A DNA stretch of 64,000 bases from Marchantia polymorpha subsp. ruderalis (Eukaryota > Streptophyta > Marchantiopsida > Marchantiales > Marchantiaceae), in NCBI GenBank assembly GCA_037833965.1, contig AP031354.1:2830001-2894000 (forward strand). The letters are read 5' to 3'. The position numbers and the translations under genes are program-made. This document shows positions 47,421 to 58,916 of this stretch, piece after piece. The number at the start of each line of letters is the position of its first letter. Within the stretch, counting starts at the first letter, position 1. The notes under the pieces are model-generated. The model made no database searches, was not told the DNA's origin, and saw nothing but the letters and a program-made list of their open reading frames with translations.

Positions 47421-47917
47421 TTTTAGATTACGCGGGTGTGCTACTAGCTAGCACACAATGAAATAACCGCGTGAACATGATCACTTGCGAGTAGATGATC
47501 ATAGATTATACTTTCGCTTGCGCGTCGCAGCGGAAGTCTTGATGAACGCAAGTAGTCGATTCGATCGACGTCGAGAAGGTAGTCGTACGATTTGATGAAG
47601 TACGCAACCGAGCAACACCTCTACGGCAGTCCACACGTGTGGGATGGAACGACAAATCGGAGCGTGCTAGCACTCATACTCAAAGATCCCCGCAATCAAC
47701 CTTTGATCCGGGAGGGCGGATTGCAACGGCGCACCAGAGGTTGCCTGTGGGCTGGAGCTCCCACACGGCAAGCAACAGCAGTCCCGCGGCACCAAGCTGG
47801 TGCGGCAATAAGCAGGTGTGCGGCGGCTAGCCAAAGGAATCACCTCTTTTAGAGTTAGATCTAATTAGTATTTATAGACTTGCTAATTGGGCTAGCGCCT
47901 CTTGGGCATTACCAGCA
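47421..47917 (-). repeat. 5' LTR of copia element B
   Basis: 497 bp matching 41259-41764 with substitutions and small gaps. The left terminal dinucleotide is TT here instead of TG, a likely point mutation. Confidence 0.88.
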
Positions 47918-49362
47918 TAAGATTGATCTTCTATCTCTACTTTCATCATCTTGAGTTGTGATGTTTGACTTTTTGTTTTGTTTTAGGGTTATGTTCTATC
48001 AATCAACTTATATAGTGTTGAGATTAAGACTATCTTATACAGAAAGTGATGTGTTAGACTAAACTAATCTTATCTTAATTTAATAGTGTAAATAGAGTAT
48101 AAGCATCCTTAGCTCTAGATGCATCTTTAAGAAAATTTTAATTCAGTATGAAATAATTTTATTCCCATGGTTCAGAAATTTCTGAATATAGATGCATTTT
48201 ATATTCACGTGTCAAGAACCATGATCATATGATTGAACAGTTGATTTGGAAATCATAGCCTATTAAGAAACACTCAAGATTTATCTAACGTAATTTATAA
48301 TGATTATGATTAAAACTTTCCACAAAAATATCACAAGTATGCAAAATGATAGAAACATAATTGACTGTGCACAGTTATCATTTTTTGGTTCTAAAGTGTT
48401 ACAAAGGTGTGAAGAGTTGATAATGAAATATGTGTTTTTTTTCACAAAGAAGTATTAAAAAGTTTGAATTTTTATGTGCGAATATATACGATCAATGACA
48501 AGATTATCATAAAGTCGGCGTCATCCTTATATCTGTCTATTTTCTTAAAAAAAATATAGATCAATCTTTGACAGTAAGGCTGTTTTGAACACATACTTCA
48601 ATTAGTTTTTTATGAAACATACTGAAAAAGCCAAAAGAAACATTGCTTTGAACCTTTCCACAAATGGTGTAGATTAGAAGCAAAAAAAATATAACATTTA
48701 TTGATTCAATATGAGCTTATCTAACTTACATTAAACATGCTTGAGATTTATGAAATGGAATTTGATCAATTTGTTACAACATACTATAAATGCGTGAATT
48801 ATGTATTAAAATCTTGTGTTTTTCCTTCTTCACCATGGATTAATAAAGAGAAATATAAATATTAAAGATTAATATTATCATTGACTTTCAAATATACATT
48901 TACTCATATTGGATTAATTATTTTGATACCATGCCTTGTTCAATAACAAATGCAACCTCACGATTCTTAATTAGAAACTGCATCATAGTTTTCAATTCTA
49001 CATCCATTCTCATCTAACTCACGAAATATAATGCTTGTACATTGATTATAAATGTATCATATTATTTCGCCTACTATATCTTCATTACTCATGGTGAATA
49101 TGGTATCAATAGGGATGTACCAAACTATGATAATCTTTTCTCGAGGTCCAACTAGGGTTACGATGGTTGCTAAGATGTGTGAGGATTGATTTATCTCACA
49201 CGGACAAAACTTTTCATGCCTCGTAATCAACTAGCATTAAAGCTATTGAACTAAGTTAGTAAGTAGATAAATATATGTAAAATATCAACTACTCCATCAC
49301 ATCAATAATAAGTACATATTGTAAAACTGTTGATTGCATGAGACAATGTTCGAGAGCATTTC
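47918..49362. other. AT-rich intergenic DNA
   Basis: No recognisable gene or element is seen. Confidence 0.45.
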
Positions 49363-49363
49363 A

Positions 49364-49427
49364 AGATCATTCAGCGTTGAATGATCTATAGACAAGATCA
49401 TTCAACGCTTGCTGAATGATCTTGTCT
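49364..49427. repeat. Cluster of four alternating inverted copies
   Basis: AGATCATTCA occurs at 49364 and 49395, and its reverse complement at 49378 and 49413. This allows mutually exclusive hairpins; the strongest has 15-base arms (AGACAAGATCATTCA, 49390-49404 and 49413-49427). There is no gene context. Confidence 0.8.
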
Positions 49428-50486
49428 CGGGGGTTACAAACTGTTAGGGGACGCGTCTCGCTTATTTAGCTAATTATAAAGCCAATGATGAATTACAAGA
49501 GAAAATTCATAACTATCAAGATAATAGGGATAAACCGCTTAAGCTTCCGCAGATGATGCCCGGATGCAGTCGCTTTCAAAATATAATGTTTTTGTGAGTG
49601 GACTGTCAATAATAAAAAGTCTCAAAGTATAAGAAGTTTAGAGAGAGTTACTTTTTTTTTATTTACCTACCTTGGTGTTATATGTAGATTTGGAAATAAA
49701 CCGAAACTTTTTCAAAAGATCATGTTAAACTGTTTCTTACTTATGAAAGAGATATATGATAAGTTTTATTCATACTTTTGATTTAGATCAGTTGTATTTA
49801 AAAAAGAATGCATGAAGAAATCAAATTTAGGCTATGAGACTTCAAATGGGTTGAAATGATGAAATTGTGGACTGTGCAACATGAAATAATAATTTTTCTG
49901 ATGCTATTTCCGTGACCCCATCCCAAGCCGACACACTAGGGTATGTCTATCCTTTTATCCACATTAATAGATGCGCGCTTGGAGTTTTCAAGTATTTCAG
50001 GGATGAAAAAATTCAAAGGGAACCTCTACCTACTCTTGCAATGTGTGCAGATTGGACCGTCGATCTGTAGTCCTAGCTTGCCGACTGTTAATAGAAGCAA
50101 ACTCGCAAGTCAGCATCGATGCACGGCACAGATCATCCGACGGACAGCGCCCGAGAAACTGTGTGTCGAACATTGTCTCGTAATGTCCAAACCCGGACAA
50201 CAATTGGCCGCGAAATGTTTTGTCAAAGCGTGTTGCAATCCCGGATTTTGCAAACGAAGCCACGATGCGTGGATCCTAGCTGGCACTCATGACCAGCGAC
50301 GTATGCCGCGTCGTGTCCTCCTACCGTCCTCGGCTTGCCTTCCTGGCGTCGTCGCAACTCAGCTTCCTCCTCCTCTTCCGCCTGCCTTGCAGTTCTTGAA
50401 TGCTTGTCAGTGAAGGCGTGCTTCGAGAGCGTTCGAGAGAGAGCTTTATCGAAGGCTTTCCGAGCCCTTTCCTTCGGTTTCGGTAC
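49428..50486. other. AT-rich spacer then GPX promoter/leader region
   Basis: AT-rich to 49900, then GC-richer DNA that should contain the promoter and 5' UTR of the glutathione peroxidase gene. The 156-codon frame at 49943-50413 lies here but matches nothing known and is probably a chance frame. Confidence 0.4.
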
Positions 50487-52549
50487 ATGACCACCTCAAG
50501 ATACCCCATTGTGTTCGTTGCAGTTCTGGTGATTGCCCTGGTTTTACCTGTTCTGGTCGTGCCGTCGTCTGGTTCTTACAAGACCGTCGCCGATTTCATC
50601 TCCTACGGGAACGTCAGAGGGGTTTTGACCACAGGTCAGACAGTTGCGACGCTTCTTGGGAAGCATTACTTCCATTCTTTCCTCTTGCTGATGGGATCGT
50701 CCGCTTCCTCTCCAGCCATGGCTCAAAAGAGCGTGCACGAGTTTTCTGTGAAGGTGTGTCACCCTCTGCTGTTTTACACGAATTCGAATTTATCGGGTTT
50801 TAAGTATTGCTGCTCTTGACTCCGGATGGTTTAGATGTAGGAGTTGTTTTGAAACCTCTAGCTCTAAGGCGTCAACTAGCGCATGTGATTGGATCTTTCT
50901 GTCAAAAGTTTGGTCACGGTCATCCTAAGGACGGTTTGTAGTATGTACATCTGGTTATCTTCTCTGCACTTTACCTGCTGGCTTATTTAGAGTTGAGAGT
51001 CTGTGGTCTTGAGCTATAGAGATATTTGTGTATATATCTGGCGTTGAAATGGGCTACAAGTGTATGTCCAAGCATAATGTTTAGTTCTGGATCAATCATA
51101 GAGAGGTTTGTGTTCTACATGCCACTTCTACAATCGTTTCCGGAATCCAGGAAACAAGTGAATATTTTTTGAGAGTATGAGGAGTGGCCACTCCAAGGGA
51201 TTTCAAATCATACCTTTTTCAAAACTAGCGATAGTGATTGCTGATAGAATGTTAGTTTCAGCTCCTTGGACAAATTTTAATTGTAGGCTGTTCCTGTTGT
51301 ACTTTTCTGATGGTGCGGTAAGTTCCTGCGCGACTAACGGTGGATGCTATTATCCATAACAGGATACTGCTGGAAATGACGTGGATTTGAGCTCGTACAA
51401 GGGCAAGGTCTTGCTCATTGTCAACGTTGCATCCCAATGGTATGATGTGTAATCCCCGTTGGTTTTCAAGCATATGATTCTGTCGCATTTTGGTTAGGGA
51501 GTCTACTGATTACATTGCCCTCGTAAGTTTATTTTGGAGCCGGACGTTTACATGAAAGAATTCTAACCCAGAATTATTTGCAAATCTTTATGTTCAGTGG
51601 TCTAACGAGCTCAAACTATAAGGAGCTCACTGAGGTGTACAGCAAGTACAAAGATCAAGGTAAGCTTTATATTTGCTTCAATGTAAGGTGAACTTTAGAT
51701 ATTCCATCTTTTTGCTCAGTTCTAGATTCAATTTCATAAATTTTTACTTCACTGACTCCATGATATCAGGTGATTGAAAGAAATTTACGGTTAGAAGTCA
51801 TACTATGACTGAAACTAAGACAGGAACTCTTTCTACATGTAATCTGAATGTTGATCTCTTTTGCAGGCCTGGAAATCTTGGCGTTCCCCTGCAATCAGTT
51901 TGGTGGGCAGGAACCTGGAACGAATGAGGAAATTAAGGAGTTTGCTTGTACGAGGTTCAAAGCGGAATTCCCAATATTTGACAAGGTGTGTTGTAGATTT
52001 GCTGTTGCTATTTGTGACTTGTTTCATAAAGCTTGCTAAAGAGAGTCATGCTCTACTGTGGGTTCACTCAGTCCTAAACCCTAAACCCTAAAGGAGCTGA
52101 AATGAAATTGTGATTTAAAGGTGAATGTAAATGGAGAGAATGCGGATCCACTGTACAAATTTCTGAAGGCAAGCAAGGGAGGAGGTATATTGGGAGAAAG
52201 CATCAAGTGGAATTTTTCCAAGTTTCTGGTTGACAAGGAAGGGAATGTTGTCGACAGATACGCCCCAACAACGTCTCCCTCAAAAATTGAGGTCTGTAGT
52301 TTTCAGATTATTACATTTAAAACCTGGCTTCTGTGTTCAAAGTTGTTGAGGAACCTTAGTATTTTTGGGATGAAAATCCAGTCCGAGTGTTGTGGCCGCC
52401 GCCGATCCTTTTCGTGGTCAATGTAAGTTCGACTGTTTGAGGTGTGTAAAGAATATTTAGAAGTGCTTTGATCTAGAATTTTTCTCTAAGGGAACTCATT
52501 GTTTACGTGTGGGGGACATTTGCAGAAGGATATCAAGAAACTCTTATAG
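50487..52549 (+). CDS. Thioredoxin-type glutathione peroxidase, six exons
   Basis: Plant GPX proteins reduce lipid and hydrogen peroxides using thioredoxin. Exons by eye: 50487-50753, 51363-51439, 51598-51659, 51867-51985, 52121-52291 and 52526-52549, all GT-AG with matching phases, giving 239 residues. The active-site codon is split by intron 2 and encodes Cys115 (NVASQC/GLT), not selenocysteine. The catalytic set fits Cys115, Gln150, Trp205 and Asn206 ([17 protein letters not shown]). Cys144 (FPCNQF) and Cys163 ([10 protein letters not shown]) sit at the plant Cys positions, the latter the likely resolving one. Residues 6-26 form a strong hydrophobic segment, so the 80-residue N-terminal extension may be a signal anchor for the secretory pathway. 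An in-frame ATG at 50400 would add 29 residues; 50487 was chosen because it puts the hydrophobic segment at the N-terminus. Confidence 0.93.
52073..52092. repeat. Interstitial telomere-like repeat in GPX intron 4
   Basis: CCTAAACCCTAAACCCTAAA, nearly three units of the plant telomere repeat, lies about 30 bp before exon 5. Confidence 0.85.
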
Positions 52550-53026
52550 GTCGATCTTCTACACTTCTATTGCTCCAACAGGTCTTATGAAATTATATGC
52601 ATTCTGGACGGAGTGTCTTCATAAATACGTGATTGTGACACATTGGGCGGTGTACTTATATGGGTGTGTACATCCACACCTATAGTTGAAACAGATAAGC
52701 AGCTGTTCACAAAAATGCTGGCTAATTCGCTTTGAGAGAAATCAGCGACTTCTTTTCTTTTCCTGTACAGTTCAATAAAGGACCTCGTTATTCGCTAGCT
52801 TGATATTTCGAGTAGCGCTGGACAATTCAGTTCAAGTTTTAGCAATTTTACGTGTAGGGTAACTTTTGTTTACGTACCCTAAAACAAATGTATACATATG
52901 AAGAAAGGAAAATATCTTATAATCTTACCGGATCAAAACGAGAAACCAACGAACTCAGTTGTGAGTCCCAGGCTGTCGATCTGACGGTGTTGTTACTTAT
53001 CCAGCGAGGCTATCATACTTTTCATA
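52550..53026. other. GPX 3' flank
   Basis: The 3' UTR region and spacer; no further gene is seen. Confidence 0.4.
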
Positions 53027-53057
53027 TTCTCAGCCTAGTGTATCACTAGGCTGAGAA
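53027..53057. repeat. Hairpin palindrome, 14-bp arms, 3-base loop
   Basis: TTCTCAGCCTAGTG, loop TAT, then the exact reverse complement. No T-run follows and no gene ends here, so it is not an obvious terminator. Confidence 0.85.
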
Positions 53058-55689
53058 ACAATTTACAGGTAAATGTCGAAATGAGTTTTGTATTTGTTTG
53101 CCTACATCTTTACATTGCCTACTGTTTCCTTCTCATTATTATAAACAAAGAAACTTATAAGAAATAACTCGGCAAGAAGAACGTCAAATCTCGTTCTTTT
53201 GATCTGAAAGACAGATTCTTTCTTTTTAGATCTTCTTCTGGAAGAATTGTCTCAGTTTGCAAAACATCAAATCTCGATAACAAGACTCTTTATAGTAAAC
53301 GTGGCTTACCTCACTGTAAACAGACAGAGATTTACTTGTGTCCAGAACTTACGTAAAGTCTCTCGGAAACCGATCTCAGCTACTATAGATTGAAAATCTG
53401 CCGAAGCGTTAGTGTAGCCGATTGCAGAAGAGCACCACACGTCTTGAACGTTACAAAGTTTTCAGGCAACTTTTCTTCCTCGAGAAAATCGAAATTTATT
53501 GCGCTATCCAATCACTATAAAACCACAAATTTACATCGAACAGAACGAAAACGTTTGATTACTGCATTTAGTAACGAACAGTTTCGAAGACGTACCACAT
53601 AGTACAGTACGTGTGTTATACGGGGATAACGCTGGTTGGGACAATACGTGTGTGAGTAATCACGGTATGTGACGTCTGAGCTAGCTCCCAGAAGATGGAC
53701 CTAGGCCAAACGTTACATGGCATAACTTTATTCTTGAATACTTTCACGAGAATTTCTACCCATTTTGTTGTGGTACATGGAAAGTTCTGGACCAAGGAAA
53801 TAATAATAATATCACTTTAAATAAACTCTCTTTCAACTTCAAAATTTGGTTACTTTCGTAGCGTACAAATACTAAAGTGATCTCAACTCTTTAAGCCACA
53901 CCTTACAAAGTATGAGTTTATCTCGTTTATGACTTAGTTTTTTACTTCGCATTTTGGTTATATTGGAATACGTAGTCACACGATTTTACATTAATTTTCC
54001 CAGCCATCTTAAATTTTCTCTATGTATGTAATCACGTTGAAAAAAGTGGTGGAGGAAGCTTTTTGAATACTCTACAGTTTGCATGATGTTAGATACAAGT
54101 TAGATTTACATAGCATATACAATCTACATCCCAACAAACTCAATTATCCATCATGTTACATCCGAAGACCAATGTCAAATAAATAGTTCAAAACACAAAT
54201 TCAGCTTTTGGCTGGATATAATAATTTTACAGGAAAATTAAACCTCATGTATAGATTTACAAATCGTAAACTTTTTAAAAATCTGTAATATACATAAGAG
54301 AAAGAGCTTTATGTATTCGTATATATAAAATTCCATGTTTGAATTATTTACTTCTGAAACTAAAAAAAGCAATAATCATTCTATATTGTTACAAGCAGCC
54401 ACCAAGGTCAAACATGAGACCTTGGTGGCTGCTTGATATGATCTGTAATGTTTCTGCGCTAATCTTATTCGCTAAAATCAATGCTAGCTTTTAGTTAGTG
54501 CTTTCTATTTAAATTGAAACAATCCTGACTGTAAATCATTTCAACCAAATCTTGAAACAAATATTGTGAGTATCAAAACAATGAAATTTGATTAATACTT
54601 GAACATATGTGTACATTCATATACATCTAAATTGGAAGTGATTTTTATAATTGTGATATCAACATTATTATGATGATTCAATTATGTTATGATTACAAGT
54701 TTACACAACTTTAGATTCTTGAGTTAGGATATAGTTGAAAGATTTTTATGCAAATCTGTTTCAAGATCAAATTATCTACTTGACTTTCAACAGATTAGTA
54801 TGGTGTTATGATAATCTAAGAGCTATTATAATTAGATGTTGTATTTGCGAAGACTGTGGTAAGCGTGAATTTTTTCCAAATATGCATGAGATTTTTAATG
54901 GTTATTAATCATTTTTCTTGATTGCAGAATTTACTTAACATGATGAATTCCTTAAATAAGCACAAGATTCATTTTAGAGAGAGATGACATATCACATCAA
55001 AAATTTTCATGAGCACTGTGGTTATAATGTCTATCATATTTGATGAATATGTATGACAAATATTACTATCATTGTATTATAATCGGATATGATTGGCTAT
55101 GTTCTTCACAACACTTCTTATAGTTATTTGCAAAGCATGAATCAATGCTTCAGTCTGATCTTTCATTCAGCATGTTTGAGATCAATATGCATTTAGCATA
55201 GAATTAAACATATTTTACAGAATACCATTAAATTGTATGAAATATATCATAATATCCAACTATTTCATAAAAAAATTTTATGAACACGTAAAATGGAAAG
55301 CAAGATAAGTTTTTTATTGGATATTAATTTTTCGACATTATGTCTATATGGACATCATATAAAGACTGATGAAAAATAATTTATCATCAAACTTAAAAAA
55401 TTATTTCAACATATATTCAAAGCTGTTACAGTATAATATTTTTTATATGTTATCTATTGCATGAACAAGTATTTAGTCTAAACACTTGTCTGTACATTTA
55501 TTTTCCAAGCTTCTTCATGTAAATAATATATCTTCATTTCAGCTATCACCAACCTTCATTTGATATTTTGAATATTCTTGAACTCCAGCAAGTAAAGTTA
55601 GTAACACTCAACAAATTTACCGCACATTCTAGGTCTCAATTTAAGGATTATATTTCTAAGGACTACTTTTGATCTCAATATTTTGCTTG
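53058..55689. other. Intergenic, AT-rich from 53800
   Basis: No gene is recognised; the 70-codon frame at 53390-53602 matches nothing. The AT-rich part may hold further decay products of the gypsy relic that starts at 55690. Confidence 0.4.
54392..54435. repeat. Hairpin palindrome, 18-bp arms, 8-base loop
   Basis: CAAGCAGCCACCAAGGTC and its exact reverse complement flank AAACATGA. The arms are much GC-richer than the surrounding DNA. Confidence 0.88.
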
Positions 55690-55930
55690 AATCATGTTTT
55701 CACTTTCCAAAGAAATTTCCAACACTTCATCCCATCGATTGAAGATTTTCGAAAGAATTTTGTGTATATTAGGAAATTATTAATAATACATTCAGGAATA
55801 GACTGATAGAACTGGGATGTTACCAGATGAGTTATACTAAAAATTGTTACTGTATTATGGATTCTCATATTCATGACAAGTTTTGCATGTTGTTGAAGTT
55901 GTTCTACATATTATTATTATTTGATGTAAA
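55690..55930 (-). pseudogene. Ty3/gypsy reverse transcriptase relic
   Basis: The minus-strand frame at 55874-55692 reads MNMRIHNTVTIF, then ECIINNFLIYTKFF and IDGMKCWKFLWKVK. This follows the gypsy RT order M-FGL-NAP-TFQ, then FvDDiLIYSk, then H---L--VL--L. The two catalytic Asp positions are lost (INNFLIY). It is short and heavily decayed. Confidence 0.45.
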
Positions 55931-56829
55931 AGATATCTAAGAATAAATTCCTCACAGAATTCATCTGGAATCAAATTGTGTACAAAAGTTTATGGATATA
56001 TATTTTGTGGGCTCACTCGAGCCAAATTCCGAACGGAAGGTGATAATGGAGGAGAGAGACAATACTCGCCTGGGTACGAATGTCCAACAATGACATAAGA
56101 AAGGAGGGATTTTCAAGAAGCACATGCAGTGGGGAAGAATCCACTGACTGACAAGTAAGATCAGCGCTGGTATGCTTTCTGGCACGGCTACCGACTCTCG
56201 TGGAATCCGGTAACCCTAACTCCGAGCACTGATCAGACTTCTGCGTCCGTCAGCAGCTAAACGTCCGGCAGCACTCTCCCATCCGACCGGGCCGGGACGG
56301 GCCAGGACTTGCGGGTCGGAAAGCGTTTGGTGGCGATCTTACTTGGCGGAGCGGGATCGGAAGTTGCTGCCGGATTTGTGCCAACAGCGCAAGCTCGAGT
56401 CGATCCGACCTCGTCTTTCTGGATACTCGTTCTTTGCTCGTGCCTTGGCTCGTACTCCTCTTCCCTCCCTCCCTCCCTCCCTCTCTCTGCTGCTGCTGCC
56501 CTCGAGCTTTGTCGTCCTCCGTGCAATTGGAGTGCAGGGCGACTCGCCTCGCGCGCATTGTCGACCTCGTAGGTTGCGTTTCTTGGAGAAAGAAGCTTTG
56601 TGCATTTTGTGCCTGGCAGATGTGTTTTAGGGGTTTAGGGGTGCTGTGTCTTGATTGCGAGTGAGTGAGACCTGGGACTGAAAGGAAGAGAGAAAGAGAG
56701 AGGAGGATTTTTCGATTTCTCCACCTCCGCAGGGTTCTGGAAAATTGCGCGTCGGACGTCTGTCAGGCCCGGCTGCCCGTCCGGTGTTGGAGCTTTGTGA
56801 GCAGCGAGCGAGCGAGTTAGCCAGCCAGC
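55931..56829 (+). promoter_or_regulatory. Proteasome alpha-5 upstream region
   Basis: A GC-rich block with a CCCT/CT tract at 56461-56490 running into CTG repeats, and a telomere-like TTTTAGGGGTTTAGGGG at 56625-56641 resembling the plant telo box (AAACCCTA) common upstream of housekeeping genes. Many overlapping frames here are low-complexity shadows. No TATA box is clear. Confidence 0.4.
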
Positions 56830-57543
56830 ATGTTTCTTACGAGGAGTGAGTATGACCGAGGAGTCAACACCTTCTCGCCGGAAGGGCGTTTGTTCCAGGT
56901 CGAGTATGCTATCGAGGCTATCAAGCTGGGCTCCACTGCCGTAGGCTTGAAGACCAAGTTTGGCGTTATATTGGCAGTGGAGAAGCGAATTACCTCGACT
57001 CTGCTCGAGCCCAGCAGTGTCGATAAGATTATGGAAATTGACTCGCATATCGGGTGCGCTGCCAGTGGGCTTACAGCCGATGCCCCGACTTTAGTGGAGC
57101 ATGGGCGTGTCGAAACTCAGAACCATAGATTCTCTTACAACGAGCCCATGAGCGTTGAATCCACCACTCAAGCTCTTTGTGACCTAGCTCTGCGCTTCGG
57201 TGAGGGAGACGAAGATTCCATGTCGAGACCATTCGGAGTTTCACTTCTCATAGCCGGTCACGATGAGACTGGTCCCTGTCTGTATATTACGGATCCATCC
57301 GGGACGTTCTGGGAGTGTGATGCTAAAGCCATCGGATCCGGATCGGAGGGTGCTGATTCGTCACTTCAGGAACACTACAACAAGGAAATGACTTTGGAGG
57401 AAGCTGAATTGCTGGCTTTATCTACACTCAAGCAGGTTATGGAGGAAAAGGTCACTGCTTCTAATGTGGACATTGCGAAAGTTGCCCCTACGTATCACCT
57501 GTACACTCCCGCTGAGGTTGAGGCTGTAATTGGGCGGTTGTAG
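56830..57543 (+). CDS. PAE: 20S proteasome subunit alpha type-5
   Basis: Alpha-5 is a structural subunit of the outer ring of the 20S core, the degradation chamber of the ubiquitin system, in cytosol and nucleus. The frame gives 237 residues, the standard length of plant PAE. It starts [20 protein letters not shown], includes the alpha-type signature around residues 8-30 ([20 protein letters not shown]), and keeps [30 protein letters not shown] and [15 protein letters not shown]. There is no N-terminal catalytic Thr, as expected for an alpha subunit. No intron interrupts it although neighbouring genes are spliced. Two positions usually conserved in the first long helix differ: Pro86 in [11 protein letters not shown] where Arg or Lys is usual, and Gly92 where Ala is usual. 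The frame is otherwise intact. Confidence 0.96.
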   Translation: MFLTRSEYDRGVNTFSPEGRLFQVEYAIEAIKLGSTAVGLKTKFGVILAVEKRITSTLLEPSSVDKIMEIDSHIGCAASGLTADAPTLVEHGRVETQNHRFSYNEPMSVESTTQALCDLALRFGEGDEDSMSRPFGVSLLIAGHDETGPCLYITDPSGTFWECDAKAIGSGSEGADSSLQEHYNKEMTLEEAELLALSTLKQVMEEKVTASNVDIAKVAPTYHLYTPAEVEAVIGRL

Positions 57544-58876
57544 GTCTTGTTATTAAGGTCAAATTCCCGAATCATCAAAACTGGAGGATCGGGGACACAT
57601 TTCAGAACATAGCGATTTGAGGTTGCCGACGAGGGTATTTTTCACAGCACAGCACCAGTTTTGTAAAGTGGCCGATCAATGCTCTCTCTCGCATTGCGCT
57701 TTCGGTGACATTGAACTGAACATGCTCCTAAAGTTAGAAGGCCATTTTGGGTCACAGAAAGTTCATGTCATGAAGTGTCAGATATATGGCTTCTGCTGGC
57801 AGCAAATAAATAGGTTTAGATACCTAGCCGATGATCAGGGGATGAAGTCATGTAGAGTGTCCACAGTCTGGCAGGAACATTGAAAGATTCTTCTAACGGT
57901 CCTCAGGGGTATCGTTGAAATTGCTGACTATCATTTCCATTTTGCACCTCTAGCAAACCTTGTTGGAATAGAACAAATCAAAATTGTCAAATTTGTCGTT
58001 AGAATCATCTCTTGTTTCCGAAACTGCTGATAGTCGTCTTATGTGTTGCTTCTTGAGTGATTGACTGCAGACTACGCTGCAAAGAGAAGTCGATACGCCA
58101 TGTGATGTGAGAAATGAATTGATAATTGGCAAGTGTATGATACATTTTAACGCCAGACGAAGATTTATTGACCTATCGGTCTTTCAGTAATTGTACAGGG
58201 GTCTGAAAAGTCATAGGACAAGCCATTCTGACGGAAATGTGTTTCAAATTTAATGCTGGATACGAACTGGCTTTGTCGTATTTTTTTTATTCATTTGTTT
58301 AGTTCTCGCCTCTTTGTATCGTTTATTTCTTTTTGGCTTCGAGCTTGAAGTTTATGAAGTCAGCGTTAATTGTCCATCGACATTCCAAAAATTCAACCTG
58401 CAGCAATACCCTTTCTTCGCTGTACAGTCCCTCTATTCTCAGTCAGCATCGATAGAACGTATACTGGCTCTTCCGTTTCTCGCAGAGGGTACCTTCCAGT
58501 GCACTGTTTGCTTATTGCTGGTTGTTGGTGCTCTTGCTTCCAGCCTCATTCGTCTACGATCATGTCACTGAGTTTCATGTTGCCATTTGTTATAAATTTG
58601 CACTTTACATTACGGGTTGAATGTTCTGCTACATCTTCTAATTTGAGTTAGAGCCCCCAAAGGCCCCTACTGAGTACTTTGTTGTTCTTGGTCTTGCTTA
58701 ATGTGTATTGAACCCCTGCAACAATAAATACTCTGCTTATTTTCTCTAGGGGAGAACAACATGCGGTTTTGAATAGCACAGCAGTCTTTCTGTCCAACAC
58801 GGAGATTTTTTTACTAGTTTGTCGTGTAGACCTCTATATGTCGTGTAGACCCGAAGTTTTCTCCTTTACAGAATCA
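57544..58876. other. PAE 3' flank and unassigned DNA
   Basis: The 3' UTR and spacer. Frames of 80-95 codons at 57617-58651 overlap and match nothing known. Confidence 0.4.
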
Positions 58877-58916
58877 GAGTCTAGGCAATCGAAGAACTCT
58901 TCGATTGCCTAGACTC
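58877..58916. repeat. Near-perfect 40-bp palindrome, 2-base loop
   Basis: GAGTCTAGGCAATCGAAGA, loop AC, then its exact reverse complement: 19-base arms, no mismatches. Confidence 0.9.

Larger units (their letters stand above)
41259..47917 (-). mobile_element. Ty1/copia retrotransposon B, full-length structure, coding dead
   Basis: Two LTRs of about 500 bp bound a 5.7-kb internal region transcribed leftward. Next to the right (5') LTR is a perfect copia primer-binding site; next to the left (3') LTR is a purine-rich tract. Flanks AAAGA (41254-41258) and TAAGA (47918-47922) fit a 5-bp target duplication with one change. Domains run gag, protease, integrase, RT, RNase H, the Ty1/copia order. 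The LTRs differ at about 13 of the first 160 positions by eye, so the insertion is old. The polyprotein is broken in many places. Confidence 0.93.

Noticed and set aside
49943..50413. 156-codon plus-strand frame before GPX
   Set aside because: No family resemblance; it overlaps the likely GPX promoter and leader.
51439..51598. GPX as a selenoprotein
   Set aside because: The active-site codon after splicing is TGT (Cys), not TGA.
53027..53057. Rho-independent-type terminator
   Set aside because: No T-run follows, no gene ends there, and the genome is eukaryotic.
56250..56664. Several 75-100-codon frames before PAE
   Set aside because: Low-complexity CT/CTG-rich leader read in several frames on both strands; no family resemblance.
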